Assembly: GCA_015272515.1 (NCBI GenBank)
Contig: JACYLN010000125.1
Location: 1-37,487 of the forward strand
Source of the DNA: Leptolyngbyaceae cyanobacterium C42_A2020_001
GTDB taxonomy: Bacteria; Cyanobacteriota; Cyanobacteriia; Leptolyngbyales; Leptolyngbyaceae
Length of the DNA stretch: 37,487 bases
Direction: 5' to 3'
Of this stretch, positions 16,817-25,774 are shown one piece after another. The notes beneath the pieces are model-generated. The model saw nothing but the letters and a program-made list of their open reading frames with translations, made no database searches and was not told where the DNA came from. The position numbers and the translations under genes are program-made. Numbering within the stretch: position 1 is the stretch's first letter; every line of letters begins with the position of its first letter.

Positions 16817-18703
16817 ATGACGACTTCTTTGCTGCAAGATTTTCAACCAATCGCCGCGATCGCCACAACTTCTATCGGCGCAAACCAGCTTCAGCCATTG
16901 CTTCAAACCCGATCTGCGACACTCTGGGTACCCGCTTCGCTCACGGGAATTGCGGGCGCACAGGTGTACACTGGCTCTCTTAGCGATCACCTCCAAACCC
17001 TGTGGATCTCTCATCGTAGTTTTGTATTTTGTTTGGCAACGGGTGCGGTGGTTCGCTTAATTGCTCCCTTGTTGCAACATAAAGCGACTGACCCCGCAGT
17101 AGTGGTGGTGGATGAATCGGGGCAATTCGTGATTTCGCTGTGTGGCGGACACCAGGCAGGCGCGGATCAACTTACGAGAATTCTTGCTGCAACAATGGAA
17201 GCCACTCCTGTATTAACTGGGGCAACAAATCGTGCCCATCTGCTGGGAATTGATGTGCTGGGAGTGCCCTTTGGCTGGGTAAAAGGCGAGGGAAATTGGA
17301 CAGCGGTGAGTGCTGCGATTGCGCGGGGAGAGGCAGTTCAGGTTAAGCAAACGGCAGGATCGGATTTGTGGTGTCAGGGGTTGCCACCAGAACATCCATT
17401 GATTTGGGGTGAGGAGCAGTTAGGTAAGGCGCAGGTTTGGATTGGGGCGAAGCGGCCCATAGCAGATAGCCAGACCCCCTTAGTTCAATGGCATCCGCGG
17501 GTGCTGTGGGTAGGAGTGGGTTGCGAACGGGGGACACCTAAAATCGTCATTGAACAAGCCGTGCAAACTGTGTTTCAACAGCAGGATCTCGTCGAAGCGG
17601 CGATCGCGGGGTTTGCCACCATTGACTTAAAAGCCGATGAAGTCGGATTGATCGAGCTTTGTCAGGAACGGAACTTGCCCTTGCGCTGCTTTTCTGCGGC
17701 TGATTTGCGAACGGTGACCGTACCCACACCTTCCCTAATTGTGGCAGCAGAGGTTGGAACGCCCAGCGTGGCAGAAGCTGCCGCCATTTTAGCCAGCCAA
17801 TCCTCCTTCCAGATACGCCATACTCCATCCCCTCATCCCGCCTTACAAGTTGCCAAACAGATTGTTCGAGTTGAGGGACAACCGGGTGCCGTGACGATCG
17901 CAGTTGCTGAAGCCACACAGGAATACACAGGGCGCAGTGGGCGGTTGTGGTTGGTGGGAACAGGTCCGGGACAACTAGACCAGATGACGGCGGCAGCAAA
18001 GGCTGCGATCTCCCAGGCAGACGTGGTGATTGGCTATTCTCTCTACGTTGATCTAATTGCTGCCTTACTGCGACCGGGGCAAATCATTGAAACGTTGCCG
18101 ATTACCCAAGAACGACAACGGGCAGAACGGGCGATCGCGCTGGCGCAGTGGGGATTATCGGTTGCGGTGGTGTCATCGGGCGATTGCGGCATTTATGGCA
18201 TGGCAGGGCTGGTGATGGAACAACTTCAGGCTTTGGGGTGGGATGGTAAAACGCCATCCGTTCAAGTCTTTCCGGGAATTACGGCATTGCAAGCGGCTGC
18301 TTCGCGGGTGGGAACCCCCTTAATGCATGACTTTTGTGCGATTAGCCTGAGCGATTTATTAACACCGTGGGACATGATTGAAAAACGGTTGACAGCGGCA
18401 GCGCAAGCGGATTTTGTCGTAGCGTTGTACAATCCCAAATCCCAAACTCGAACAGAGCAAATCGCGATCGCACAACGCATTTTTCAGCAGTACCGAGATG
18501 CTACCACTCCCGTTGCGATCGTCCGGGCAGCTTACCGTTTAGATGAACAAATTATCCTCACCACTCTGGCAGAATTTCTGCATCATCCAATTGACATGCT
18601 GACAACGGTTCTGATCGGTAATCAGAGCACGCGCACCTATGCGAATTGGATGATTACGCCCCGTGGTTATCTGGGATTTGATCGCCAGGAATCTTTAGAC
18701 TAG
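16817..18703 (+). CDS. cobJ: CbiG-CbiH fusion: precorrin-3B C17-methyltransferase
   Basis: A 628-residue cobalamin-pathway fusion. Residues about 1-355 resemble CbiG (cobalt-precorrin-5A hydrolase): VFCLATGAVVRLIAPLLQHK, VVVVDESGQFVISLCGGH and GATNRAHLLGIDVLGVPFGW, with a CbiG C-terminal domain at about 228-345 (LWVGVGCERGTP). Residues about 375-620 are a SAM-dependent tetrapyrrole methyltransferase of the CobJ/CbiH type: LVGTGPGQLDQMT, VIGYSLYVDLI, VSSGDCGIYGMAG and ALYNPKSQTR. It contracts the corrin ring by methylating C17. Large fusions of this kind are typical of cyanobacteria. No cobalamin riboswitch was seen in the 229 bp upstream. Four bases separate its stop from the next start. Confidence 0.95.
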   Translation: MTTSLLQDFQPIAAIATTSIGANQLQPLLQTRSATLWVPASLTGIAGAQVYTGSLSDHLQTLWISHRSFVFCLATGAVVRLIAPLLQHKATDPAVVVVDESGQFVISLCGGHQAGADQLTRILAATMEATPVLTGATNRAHLLGIDVLGVPFGWVKGEGNWTAVSAAIARGEAVQVKQTAGSDLWCQGLPPEHPLIWGEEQLGKAQVWIGAKRPIADSQTPLVQWHPRVLWVGVGCERGTPKIVIEQAVQTVFQQQDLVEAAIAGFATIDLKADEVGLIELCQERNLPLRCFSAADLRTVTVPTPSLIVAAEVGTPSVAEAAAILASQSSFQIRHTPSPHPALQVAKQIVRVEGQPGAVTIAVAEATQEYTGRSGRLWLVGTGPGQLDQMTAAAKAAISQADVVIGYSLYVDLIAALLRPGQIIETLPITQERQRAERAIALAQWGLSVAVVSSGDCGIYGMAGLVMEQLQALGWDGKTPSVQVFPGITALQAAASRVGTPLMHDFCAISLSDLLTPWDMIEKRLTAAAQADFVVALYNPKSQTRTEQIAIAQRIFQQYRDATTPVAIVRAAYRLDEQIILTTLAEFLHHPIDMLTTVLIGNQSTRTYANWMITPRGYLGFDRQESLD

Positions 18704-18707
18704 AAGA

Positions 18708-19256
18708 ATGATGTCAAACCACTTCCTCACTCTCACTCGCTTCACCCTGCGGCAATGGTTCATTGGCTTGGTAGGGGCGATCGCGCTTTGGCTGGTGGTG
18801 CTGCCCGTTCATGCGGCTCCCACGGGTGCCAACTTTTCTAAGCAATATGCGCCCCCTCCCTCTTACAGCAACGCTGAATTAGCCGATCAAGATTTTTCAG
18901 ACCAGGTTTTGCGAGTAGCGGAGTTCTCCAACGCGAACCTCAACCGGGTGAACTTCACCAATGCTGACCTGACTGGAGCCGTAATGAGCGCTTCTACAAT
19001 GGTTGACACGTCTTTGCATGGTGCTGATCTCACTCAATCTATGCTGGATCAGGTCAAGATGATCCGCACTGATCTAACCGACGCTATATTGGCAAACGCC
19101 ATTTTGCTGAGAACAACCTTTGAAGCTGTGAATTTGGCGGGTGCAGACTTTACGGATGCCATTCTGGATGGTGCTCAGGTAAAAGCGCTGTGTCAAGTTG
19201 CGAGTGGGGTGAACTCGAAAACAGGCGTTTCTACCCGAGACTCATTGGGCTGTTGA
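18708..19256 (+). CDS. Exported pentapeptide-repeat protein
   Basis: A 182-residue protein with a signal peptide (FIGLVGAIALWLVVLPVHAA, cleavage about residue 37) and then about 16 pentapeptide repeats of the A(D/N)LXX type: SNANLNRVNFTNADLTGAVM, LHGADLTQS, RTDLTDAILANAILL and LAGADFTDAILDGAQV. These form a right-handed quadrilateral beta-helix. Similar small exported proteins are found in the cyanobacterial thylakoid lumen, so a lumen or periplasm location is likely. Two Cys near the end (CQVASG and the final C) could form a disulfide. Tandem ATGs at 18708 and 18711 make the exact start uncertain. It is 4 bp after cobJ and 45 bp before purK, probably one transcript. Confidence 0.85.
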   Translation: MMSNHFLTLTRFTLRQWFIGLVGAIALWLVVLPVHAAPTGANFSKQYAPPPSYSNAELADQDFSDQVLRVAEFSNANLNRVNFTNADLTGAVMSASTMVDTSLHGADLTQSMLDQVKMIRTDLTDAILANAILLRTTFEAVNLAGADFTDAILDGAQVKALCQVASGVNSKTGVSTRDSLGC

Positions 19257-19301
19257 ACAAATGTTCAATCAACTGCTTCCTTCTAAGCTGCTTCTCTGGC
19301 A

Positions 19302-20501
19302 ATGTCAGATTTCTCAGTTAATCAACCTAATTCCATGCCTGCCTCTGCCTTTACCTTGCGACGACGAGTTGGAGTGATTGGTGGTGGGCAGCTTGCTTGG
19401 ATGATGGCAGATGCGGCAAAAGTGTTAAACCTCGATCTAATAGTGCAAACTCCTAACGATCGCGATCCGGCGGTGGCGATCGCGGCTCAAACTATCCTGG
19501 CACCCATTGCCGATGCTAAAGCAACGGCTCAGCTTGCTGCTAGCTGCGATGTCATCACATTTGAGAATGAGTTTGTGGATCTGGAGGCATTGCGCCAACT
19601 CGCCCAACAGGGAGTGTGTTTTCGCCCCAGCTTGGATGCGTTAAACCCCTTGCTGGATAAGTTTCATCAGCGATCGCTCCTTAAACAATTGGGACTGCCC
19701 ACTCCAGCATTTGCAGCGGTAACGGCTGAAGAAATAGCGACAAACTCCTTCCAGGCGTTTCCATTCGTGCTCAAAACTCGTCGGCATGGGTATGACGGTC
19801 AAGGAACCTTCATTTTGCATAGCCTAGATGACTTAGCCGCCATTTTACCCCGCTTACAACACGTGCCACTGTTGTTGGAAGAATTTGTGCCGTTTGAGCA
19901 AGAATTAGCCGTAATGGCGGCTCGTTCGGTGGATGGCGAAGTGGTAATTTATCCCGTGGTGGAAACGGAGCAGAAAAATCAGGTGTGCCGCTGGGCGATC
20001 GCGCCTGCGGAGGTTTCCGATTCGGTAGTTAACCAGATAAACGCGATCGCTGAAACGATTCTTACCAGCCTGGACGTTGTCGGGATCGTTGGCATTGAGC
20101 TATTTCTGACCCCATCCGGTACCGTTTTAGTAAACGAAATTGCACCCCGGACTCACAACTCTGGTCATTTCACCCTTGATGCGTGCCAAACATCTCAGTT
20201 TGAGCAACAACTCCGAGCTGTGTGTGGGGTGGCATTGGGTAATTCAGCCATGATCTCGGACGGCGCTTTCATGGTAAATCTGCTAGGTTATGAGCAATCT
20301 CACAGTGATTATGTCGAGAAGCGCCATCAGTTAGCCTCTCTACCAGGTGCTCATGTTCATTGGTACGGTAAGGCAGAATCTCGTCCTGGACGGAAATTGG
20401 GGCACGTCACCGTGTTGTTAGAGCACCAGCCAAACCAAACAATTCGACAGCAGGCGATCGCGCAGCTTCAAACCATCGAATCGATTTGGTATGGTGCCTA
20501 G
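19302..20501 (+). CDS. purK: 5-(carboxyamino)imidazole ribonucleotide synthase
   Basis: A 399-residue ATP-grasp enzyme of purine synthesis that uses ATP and bicarbonate to make N5-CAIR from AIR. The PurK signature is present: RRVGVIGGGQLAWMMADAA at the start of the fold, FENEFVDLEAL, the ATP-grasp stretch KTRRHGYDGQGTFIL, LLEEFVPFEQELAVMAAR, the metal-binding EIAPRTHNSGHFTLDAC and NLLGYE. The N-terminal 20 residues before RRVGVIGG are an extension; a second ATG at 19335 is an alternative start. It follows the pentapeptide-repeat gene by 45 bp. Confidence 0.96.
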   Translation: MSDFSVNQPNSMPASAFTLRRRVGVIGGGQLAWMMADAAKVLNLDLIVQTPNDRDPAVAIAAQTILAPIADAKATAQLAASCDVITFENEFVDLEALRQLAQQGVCFRPSLDALNPLLDKFHQRSLLKQLGLPTPAFAAVTAEEIATNSFQAFPFVLKTRRHGYDGQGTFILHSLDDLAAILPRLQHVPLLLEEFVPFEQELAVMAARSVDGEVVIYPVVETEQKNQVCRWAIAPAEVSDSVVNQINAIAETILTSLDVVGIVGIELFLTPSGTVLVNEIAPRTHNSGHFTLDACQTSQFEQQLRAVCGVALGNSAMISDGAFMVNLLGYEQSHSDYVEKRHQLASLPGAHVHWYGKAESRPGRKLGHVTVLLEHQPNQTIRQQAIAQLQTIESIWYGA

Positions 20502-20893
20502 TGCTGCAAGTATCAAATTTCCGCCAAACGTTAGATGTTCCTAACAATTAAATGCTCATACACTTAGAAAATATTGTCTCATTTTTGCGCCCCTGCCTTA
20601 CAGTAGAGGAGTTTCGAGCCAATTACTCAGTCAATTCACTGCGATTTGTTCGGTTATCTTCCCTTTTGAGTTGAGCTTTCTCCGAAAAAGCTTGCCCTAA
20701 GATTGAAGTATGGTACTATCGATACCTGGAATCTAAACCACAACGGTTGCAATCAAAACTACACTGATCGAAACGTGGAATGCATTGCAACTAAATGGCA
20801 TCTAAAGCTCTTGAAGTTTCAGTTCGATACTATGCTTAAGAGCTTCTAGAGATGTGTTAGGAAGTCCTTACGTAAATTTTTGAAAATTTGTTC
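20502..20893. other. Intergenic region upstream of DUF4327-like gene
   Basis: A 392-bp AT-rich gap with no coding frame. It holds an inverted repeat AAGCTCTT (20805-20812) / AAGAGCTT (20838-20845) and the 8-bp palindrome TATCGATA within GGTACTATCGATACC near 20711. The promoter and a long leader for the next gene probably lie here. I see no RNA gene that I can name. Confidence 0.5.
20805..20845. repeat. Inverted repeat in leader of DUF4327-like gene
   Basis: Perfect 8-bp arms AAGCTCTT and AAGAGCTT around a 25-base loop; the pairing extends inward (GAAG with CTT) across one bulged base. It ends 49 bp before the preferred start of the next gene, so it may be a leader hairpin or a dimer-binding operator. 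Confidence 0.4.
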
Positions 20894-21133
20894 ATGGTCA
20901 CAACAGGCGATATGACCCAGAAGGTTACTCACCCGATGGCTAAGCTGCAACGTCAAGTTCAAAAACTTGTTGATTCAAAGCTGCTTAAACCAACTGATAG
21001 TATTTGGAAAATTGCGCTCCTTTATGGAGACGATTGGACATTTTGGAAGCAAGAATTGCTGGCTTACGACTTCACCATGCAAGACCCGGTGAGCGAGTTA
21101 TTGCTTGTTGAAAGCTGGGATGACGAAGACTAA
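20894..21133 (+). CDS. Small cyanobacterial protein, DUF4327-like
   Basis: A 79-residue soluble protein. The pattern HPMAKLQRQVQKLVDSKLLK, then DSIWKIALLYGDDWTFWKQE and a final DFTMQDPVSELLLVESWDDE fits the small DUF4327-type proteins conserved in cyanobacteria, including the aromatic-rich centre and acidic end. Function is unknown. A TTG at 20888 precedes the ATG at 20894; another ATG at 20912 (MTQKV) has AGG at a reasonable spacing and could be the real start. It converges with the kinase gene, with 7 bp between the stops. Confidence 0.75.
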   Translation: MVTTGDMTQKVTHPMAKLQRQVQKLVDSKLLKPTDSIWKIALLYGDDWTFWKQELLAYDFTMQDPVSELLLVESWDDED

Positions 21134-21140
21134 AACTTCG

Positions 21141-22469
21141 TTACAAGCAGTTCTTTAAAGCATGAATGAGTTCTTTTGCAGTCTGGTAGCGGTTCGCTGG
21201 ATCTATTTCAGTGACTCGCCAGATCACAAGCTGTAATCTGCGCGAAAGTCCTGCAATTTTGTCTAAATCAAATCGATCTGATGAGTCTCCGCGTCGCTGT
21301 AGACGTAGGGGACTCATTCCTGTAAGCAAAAACACCAGGCTGGGACCGATCGCATATAGGTCAGATTGGATAACGGGTCGCCCCTGAACCTGCTCGGGCG
21401 CGCTGTAACCTTCTGCCCCAATTCGGGTACCGGGCGCTAGCCCCGCTGCCTTCACCGCACCAAAATCTAATACCACAACCCGCTGATCTACATTCCGAAC
21501 CAGCAAGTTCCCAGGCTTAATATCACGGTGAATGATGGGTGTGGGGCGGTTGTGCAGATAGTCCAGTACTTCACAGGTTTGGACCATCCACCCGATCGCC
21601 TGCTCCATCGCCACAGGTCCTTGCTGACGCACCCGCTTTTCCATATCCCGCCCGTGAATTAACTCCATGACAAGATATTTCTTGTCGTTCTCAATAAAAA
21701 AGTCGTAGTAGCGGGGAATGCCCGGATGTTCTAACGTTTTTAAGGTGCTGGCTTCTCGCTCAAACAATTCTTGGGCTTTAGGAATGCGGGCAACATCCGC
21801 ATTCATTTCCTTCAACACTTGTAGCTTGCCAATGGGTGCTCCCCTGGGCCGCGGAACACCCATAGGGTTCCAAACTAAATAGGTCGTTCCCATACCACCA
21901 CGCCCTAACACCCGCAAAACCTGATACTGGCGAACGGTTTTTTCAACCCGGATTGGTTGCCCGCAGTGAATGCAGAATAAGTTGTCGGCTGGATTTCCGG
22001 CGTGAGTGCAACGTGTGGGAGCGGTAGACTGGGTTGGATCAGGCAACTGAGGTGGGGATGACTGGGCAGGGAACGCAATGGTTGGTGAAGACGATCGCGA
22101 CTCAAGCTGAAACCGCAGCACTGGACCCTCTTGAGCCAGTTGAATCAGAACTTCGTCTTCTAAAATGCCTTGTGCGATCGCTTCCCCATTAACAAATGTG
22201 CCGTTGACGCTGTGATTAATCAATTGCCAGCCTTGTATGGGTGTTTGGCTGTCTGCGCGTCGAGGTAAGTCAATCCGCCGCAGTTCTGCGTGAAAGCGCG
22301 AAACAATCGGGTTATTGAGAATGATGTGATTTTCTGGAGCGCGACCAATCCGAATCAGCGTTTCTTGAGCGAAGCGCCAGTGGCGAACGGGTTTTGGATC
22401 TGGCAGGTGGAGAAGGGTCAGCGTGACCATGCGATGCAAAATCCGATTGGATTGGGGCAATGCATCCAT
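21141..22469 (-). CDS. FHA-domain Ser/Thr protein kinase with zinc ribbon
   Basis: A 442-residue signalling kinase. Residues about 14-122 form an FHA phosphothreonine-binding domain (RIGRAPENHIILNNPIVSRF, then NHSVNGTFVNGE). A small zinc-ribbon half follows (C154 and C166/C169 in FCIHCGQP). The kinase domain covers about 181-440: LGRGGMGTTYLVW, Lys in VLKEM (K220), HRDIKPGNLLV (HRD 314-316), DFGAVK (335-337) and GYSAPEQVQG. No membrane span is seen. An alternative ATG at 22430 would start right at the FHA domain (MVTLTLLHLPDP). It is 29 bp downstream of a PP2C phosphatase gene, so kinase and phosphatase are likely one operon that sets and reads the same phosphorylation marks. Confidence 0.93.
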   Translation of the reverse strand: MDALPQSNRILHRMVTLTLLHLPDPKPVRHWRFAQETLIRIGRAPENHIILNNPIVSRFHAELRRIDLPRRADSQTPIQGWQLINHSVNGTFVNGEAIAQGILEDEVLIQLAQEGPVLRFQLESRSSSPTIAFPAQSSPPQLPDPTQSTAPTRCTHAGNPADNLFCIHCGQPIRVEKTVRQYQVLRVLGRGGMGTTYLVWNPMGVPRPRGAPIGKLQVLKEMNADVARIPKAQELFEREASTLKTLEHPGIPRYYDFFIENDKKYLVMELIHGRDMEKRVRQQGPVAMEQAIGWMVQTCEVLDYLHNRPTPIIHRDIKPGNLLVRNVDQRVVVLDFGAVKAAGLAPGTRIGAEGYSAPEQVQGRPVIQSDLYAIGPSLVFLLTGMSPLRLQRRGDSSDRFDLDKIAGLSRRLQLVIWRVTEIDPANRYQTAKELIHALKNCL

Positions 22470-22498
22470 TAAACACGGCTTTCGATGGAATTGTGGGG

Positions 22499-24523
22499 TT
22501 ACCGCAGATGTTCCAGGCTGGGGCGAACTTTGGCACGAATGGCGATCGCGGTTACATTGTCATGCCCGTTGTATTGATTTGCCAGCTCAATCAACTCACT
22601 CACACCCTTATCAAGATTGGTTTGAGAACTGAGCAACGGCTGAACATGGCTTTCCCAGTGTTTCTCTAAGAGGTCGTTGTCCGACAAACCATCCGAGCAG
22701 AGCAGCAGTACCATATCTTCATTCAGCTCGAAGAACTGCACATCCGGTTTGACAAAGTGTTCATCTCTCGGTCCCAATGCTTGAGTCAGTTGATAGGCAT
22801 CCGGGCGAGAGTAGGCTGCTTCTGGGTCAATTCCGCGTTGAATTTCTCGCTGCCCCACCTCATGATCCGTCGTAATTTGCTCTAGCCCGCGTTTGCGTGT
22901 GTAGCGGTAGAGGCGACTATCACCCACATGAGCGACTGCCACATCCGTGTCATAAATCAAAACCACGATCAGCGTAGTCCCCATGCGTCCACTGCCCGAT
23001 CGCGCATTTTGCTGGTTGACATCAAAAATTGCTTTATTTGCCAGCAACACGGCTTCTGTCATTGTGGCGGCATCGGGCAACCCTTCATTGCTGATACCGG
23101 GGAAGGGGGTTTGCTGCCATTTTTCTTTAAAGTATTTACGAATCGTGTCTACAGCGAGAGCGCTGGCAACTTCACCACCCGCGTGTCCGCCCATGCCATC
23201 ACACAAAATGTAAAGGTTGCGAGCGTGAAGGGTTTTGCCAGAGGGGCTTTCAAGTTTAAGAACCTGGGTTTCGATGCCGAAGTAGTCTTCGTTGTGTTCT
23301 CGCTGCCGTCCAACATCAGTGCGCCCAACCTCCTCCAAGTTGAAAAGCTGCATTGGCAGGACGATAGTGGGCATTTCGTCACTGTCAAGCTGGGTGTCGT
23401 CTTCCTCGTCCTCATCAATGGGAAGTTCAAGCCGAGTGGGTGCAGTCACAGCGCTCATATCGGCGGAGCCTAAAGAACATGACTCCGCTGAACGGGCAAC
23501 CTCCAAACGCGGGTCTAGCATGGCATCAGGCAGGGGAGAAATAGCGGGCGGTTGCAACGCTTGGGCGATCGCTTCAATCCGGGCTTGCACTGCTTCCACG
23601 GTGGCTAATTTTTGGTCTTCCACGTCTAGCAATAATTGAGAAAAAGCTTCAACGTAAGTCTTTTGAGATTCTGCAAACATCACTCGCCACATTCGTCCTA
23701 ATTCTTGCAGCGGCAAAGCCCCATCAATCGCATTAAAGTATAGGCGTTGCAGACACAAAGCCTGATCTTCCACGTTGACTCGCAAATTATCCAACACTAG
23801 CAAGCTCTGCTGACATCTCCAGGGTTCCATCGCATCCCAGAGTTCTACCATCTCATAGAGCCACTGCAAAACTTGCAACATCGGCAACACAGCTTCATCG
23901 TCTTGCCATACATCCATTAACGTGGAATAGCACGAGCGATCCTCTAGCAGCAGTACAGTCTGCTGTTCTGACTGCCAGGCATTGTGAATGGCGGGTAGAG
24001 CGTGATAAAGCTGACTATTGAGAGCAATGTAAGGCTGGGCGATCGCTGGTAATGACAGCGCCTCCATGGAATCTGCCCAGTGGCTTGTTTCGCTGGTAAC
24101 TGCACTGAAGCAGTCTGGATCAAGGTCATGGGGAGCGTCATCCAGATTTTTTAGCACCAATGCTTCTAGAACCGAAAGCTGAAACGGGTTGCAGTCTAGG
24201 ACAAGCCCTTGCTGTTCTCCTCCGTCATCTGGTGGTGGAAACGGCTGCAGAAGCTGATATCGCTGCTGCAAATCTAGATAACCATTAAAGCCTTTAGCTG
24301 GGTAAACCGTGGCTGACAAATTTTCGACTGGACGTGAATTGGATGTAATAATCGCCCACCAAACAACCCCAACTTCTGCCCCACACTCTGCACAGTTCAT
24401 TTGATCGAATGGAACCAGCGCACTACATTCGACACAGGTGTTATGCGTCAAAGATGTGCCGCATTGTTGGCAAAATTTATTGTCGGTAGGATTCTCAAAC
24501 TGACATTGGGGACAGATCAGCAT
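22499..24523 (-). CDS. PP2C-family protein phosphatase with N-terminal zinc ribbons
   Basis: A 674-residue protein. Two zinc ribbons open it: C4/C7/C18/C21 (MLICPQCQFENPTDNKFCQQ) and C30/C33/C44/C47. Residues about 60-390 form a poorly characterised middle region resembling a degenerate kinase-like lobe. From about 397 to the end is a PP2C Ser/Thr phosphatase domain: VGRTDVGRQREHNEDYFG, LYILCDGMGGHAGGEVASAL, MGTTLIVVLI, AHVGDSRLYRY, LLLCSDGLSDN and GHDNVTAIAI, so the metal-binding Asp residues are kept. An upstream ATG at 24565 adds 14 residues, but the ATG at 24523 has AAGGA nearby and begins at the zinc ribbon. It is first in an operon with the FHA kinase. Confidence 0.93.
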   Translation of the reverse strand: MLICPQCQFENPTDNKFCQQCGTSLTHNTCVECSALVPFDQMNCAECGAEVGVVWWAIITSNSRPVENLSATVYPAKGFNGYLDLQQRYQLLQPFPPPDDGGEQQGLVLDCNPFQLSVLEALVLKNLDDAPHDLDPDCFSAVTSETSHWADSMEALSLPAIAQPYIALNSQLYHALPAIHNAWQSEQQTVLLLEDRSCYSTLMDVWQDDEAVLPMLQVLQWLYEMVELWDAMEPWRCQQSLLVLDNLRVNVEDQALCLQRLYFNAIDGALPLQELGRMWRVMFAESQKTYVEAFSQLLLDVEDQKLATVEAVQARIEAIAQALQPPAISPLPDAMLDPRLEVARSAESCSLGSADMSAVTAPTRLELPIDEDEEDDTQLDSDEMPTIVLPMQLFNLEEVGRTDVGRQREHNEDYFGIETQVLKLESPSGKTLHARNLYILCDGMGGHAGGEVASALAVDTIRKYFKEKWQQTPFPGISNEGLPDAATMTEAVLLANKAIFDVNQQNARSGSGRMGTTLIVVLIYDTDVAVAHVGDSRLYRYTRKRGLEQITTDHEVGQREIQRGIDPEAAYSRPDAYQLTQALGPRDEHFVKPDVQFFELNEDMVLLLCSDGLSDNDLLEKHWESHVQPLLSSQTNLDKGVSELIELANQYNGHDNVTAIAIRAKVRPSLEHLR

Positions 24524-25048
24524 AGTTGCTTTCCTTAATTCCCAGAAGGTCAGACTCGTCCACATTTAGCTTAGGGAATGACGGACAGGCTAAGAGGACG
24601 ATTGGTACACCTGCTGAATTGACTATAAAAGAGTTCCCAACAGGAAAGAGTGTTTTGCGGTTCAACTTTTTGACCTGCTTTACTTTTTTGTGAATGGTAA
24701 ATTATCTAAGTTGCGATCGCGTTGCCTGTGCAAGGTTCATCGCTTCTTCCACCCAGCGATTCAACTTCACGTTGAAATTTGTTGGGTACTCACCTGATTG
24801 TCATCGAAGAGTCTTGACAAAGCGAGTCTAGCTTATTTAAGCAGGATTCGCCAACTAAATCGCCTGTCTACAGGTTATTTGAATTTTTGTAGATCCGCTC
24901 CTTCTTTAAGAATACGCTTTAACGCCGACACGCGTTCCTTGCCCCTGTATTCCCAATAAACGCTTGATAACCCCCATTGTTCAGGATTCTTTTTAGAAAA
25001 ATTTAAACTTGCACGATCGCATCTTGGTTAGACGGAAGCACAGTTTCC
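24524..25048. other. Intergenic region upstream of phosphatase gene
   Basis: A 525-bp gap between two minus-strand genes. It contains a HIP1 octamer near 24714 and a 45-codon plus-strand frame from 24694 with no ribosome-binding site or family resemblance. I find no RNA gene, strong hairpin or insertion remnant. Confidence 0.5.
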
Positions 25049-25720
25049 TCAAGACTTGCCCACAGTGGGCGATCGCGCAAGCCGCAATTGCTGCTTTAAT
25101 TCGTCCAGTTCCTCTGGCAGCACGTCGCGCCACTGCCCTGGCTCCAGCCCAAGCAGATTTAAATTGGCAATCTTAACTCGCACCAGGCGCAGGGTGGGAA
25201 ACCCAACAGCAGCGGTCATGCGGCGCACCTGGCGATTGCGTCCTTCAGTTAGGGTGATTTCTAGCCACGCCGTGGGTACGTTTTTGCGAAATCGAATGGG
25301 AGGTTCTCGCGGCGGCAGTAATGGTTCATCCTGCAAAAGTGTGACCACCGCAGGACGAGTTCGATAACCCTGGATTACAACCCCCTGGCGAAGTTGCTGG
25401 AGAGCTGTTTCATCAGGAACGCGATCAACCTGAACCCAATAAGTTCGGGGGTGGTGAAATTTGGGGTTAATCAAGCGATGTTGCAGTTCACCATGATTGG
25501 TGAGCAATAGTAACCCTTCGCTGTCGTGATCGAGTCGTCCTACTGGGTAGAGGTCTGGAATGGCAATGTAGTCTTTTAGGGTTGGGCGAGGCGGTGTTTG
25601 AGAGTCAGCAGTTGCGCGATCGCTCGTGAATTGGCACAGCACGTCATAAGGCTTGTAGAACAAGAGATAGCGATAAGACGGGGTCTTAGTGATAGAACGC
25701 TGTCTTTGGTGATGAGCCAT
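25049..25720 (-). CDS. rluE: 23S rRNA pseudouridine synthase, RluE-like
   Basis: A 223-residue RsuA/RluE-type pseudouridine synthase without an S4 domain. It has [14 protein letters not shown] (motif I), the catalytic [15 protein letters not shown] (Asp64), [37 protein letters not shown] and [11 protein letters not shown]. The closest family I can name is RluE, which modifies one uridine in 23S rRNA. A TTG at 25750 would give ten more residues; the ATG at 25720 is preferred. It is the only RNA-modification gene in the window, and it sits directly downstream of the surface-protein cluster on the same strand with a short gap, possibly within its transcript. Confidence 0.9.
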   Translation of the reverse strand: MAHHQRQRSITKTPSYRYLLFYKPYDVLCQFTSDRATADSQTPPRPTLKDYIAIPDLYPVGRLDHDSEGLLLLTNHGELQHRLINPKFHHPRTYWVQVDRVPDETALQQLRQGVVIQGYRTRPAVVTLLQDEPLLPPREPPIRFRKNVPTAWLEITLTEGRNRQVRRMTAAVGFPTLRLVRVKIANLNLLGLEPGQWRDVLPEELDELKQQLRLARSPTVGKS

Positions 25721-25774
25721 GCCTGATGTTGCCTGACCGATGAGGCTCAATGTGGACTAAAAAACACTTTCAGG

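Noticed and set aside
24694..24831. 45-codon plus-strand frame in the gap upstream of the phosphatase
   Set aside because: No ribosome-binding site and a random-looking composition.
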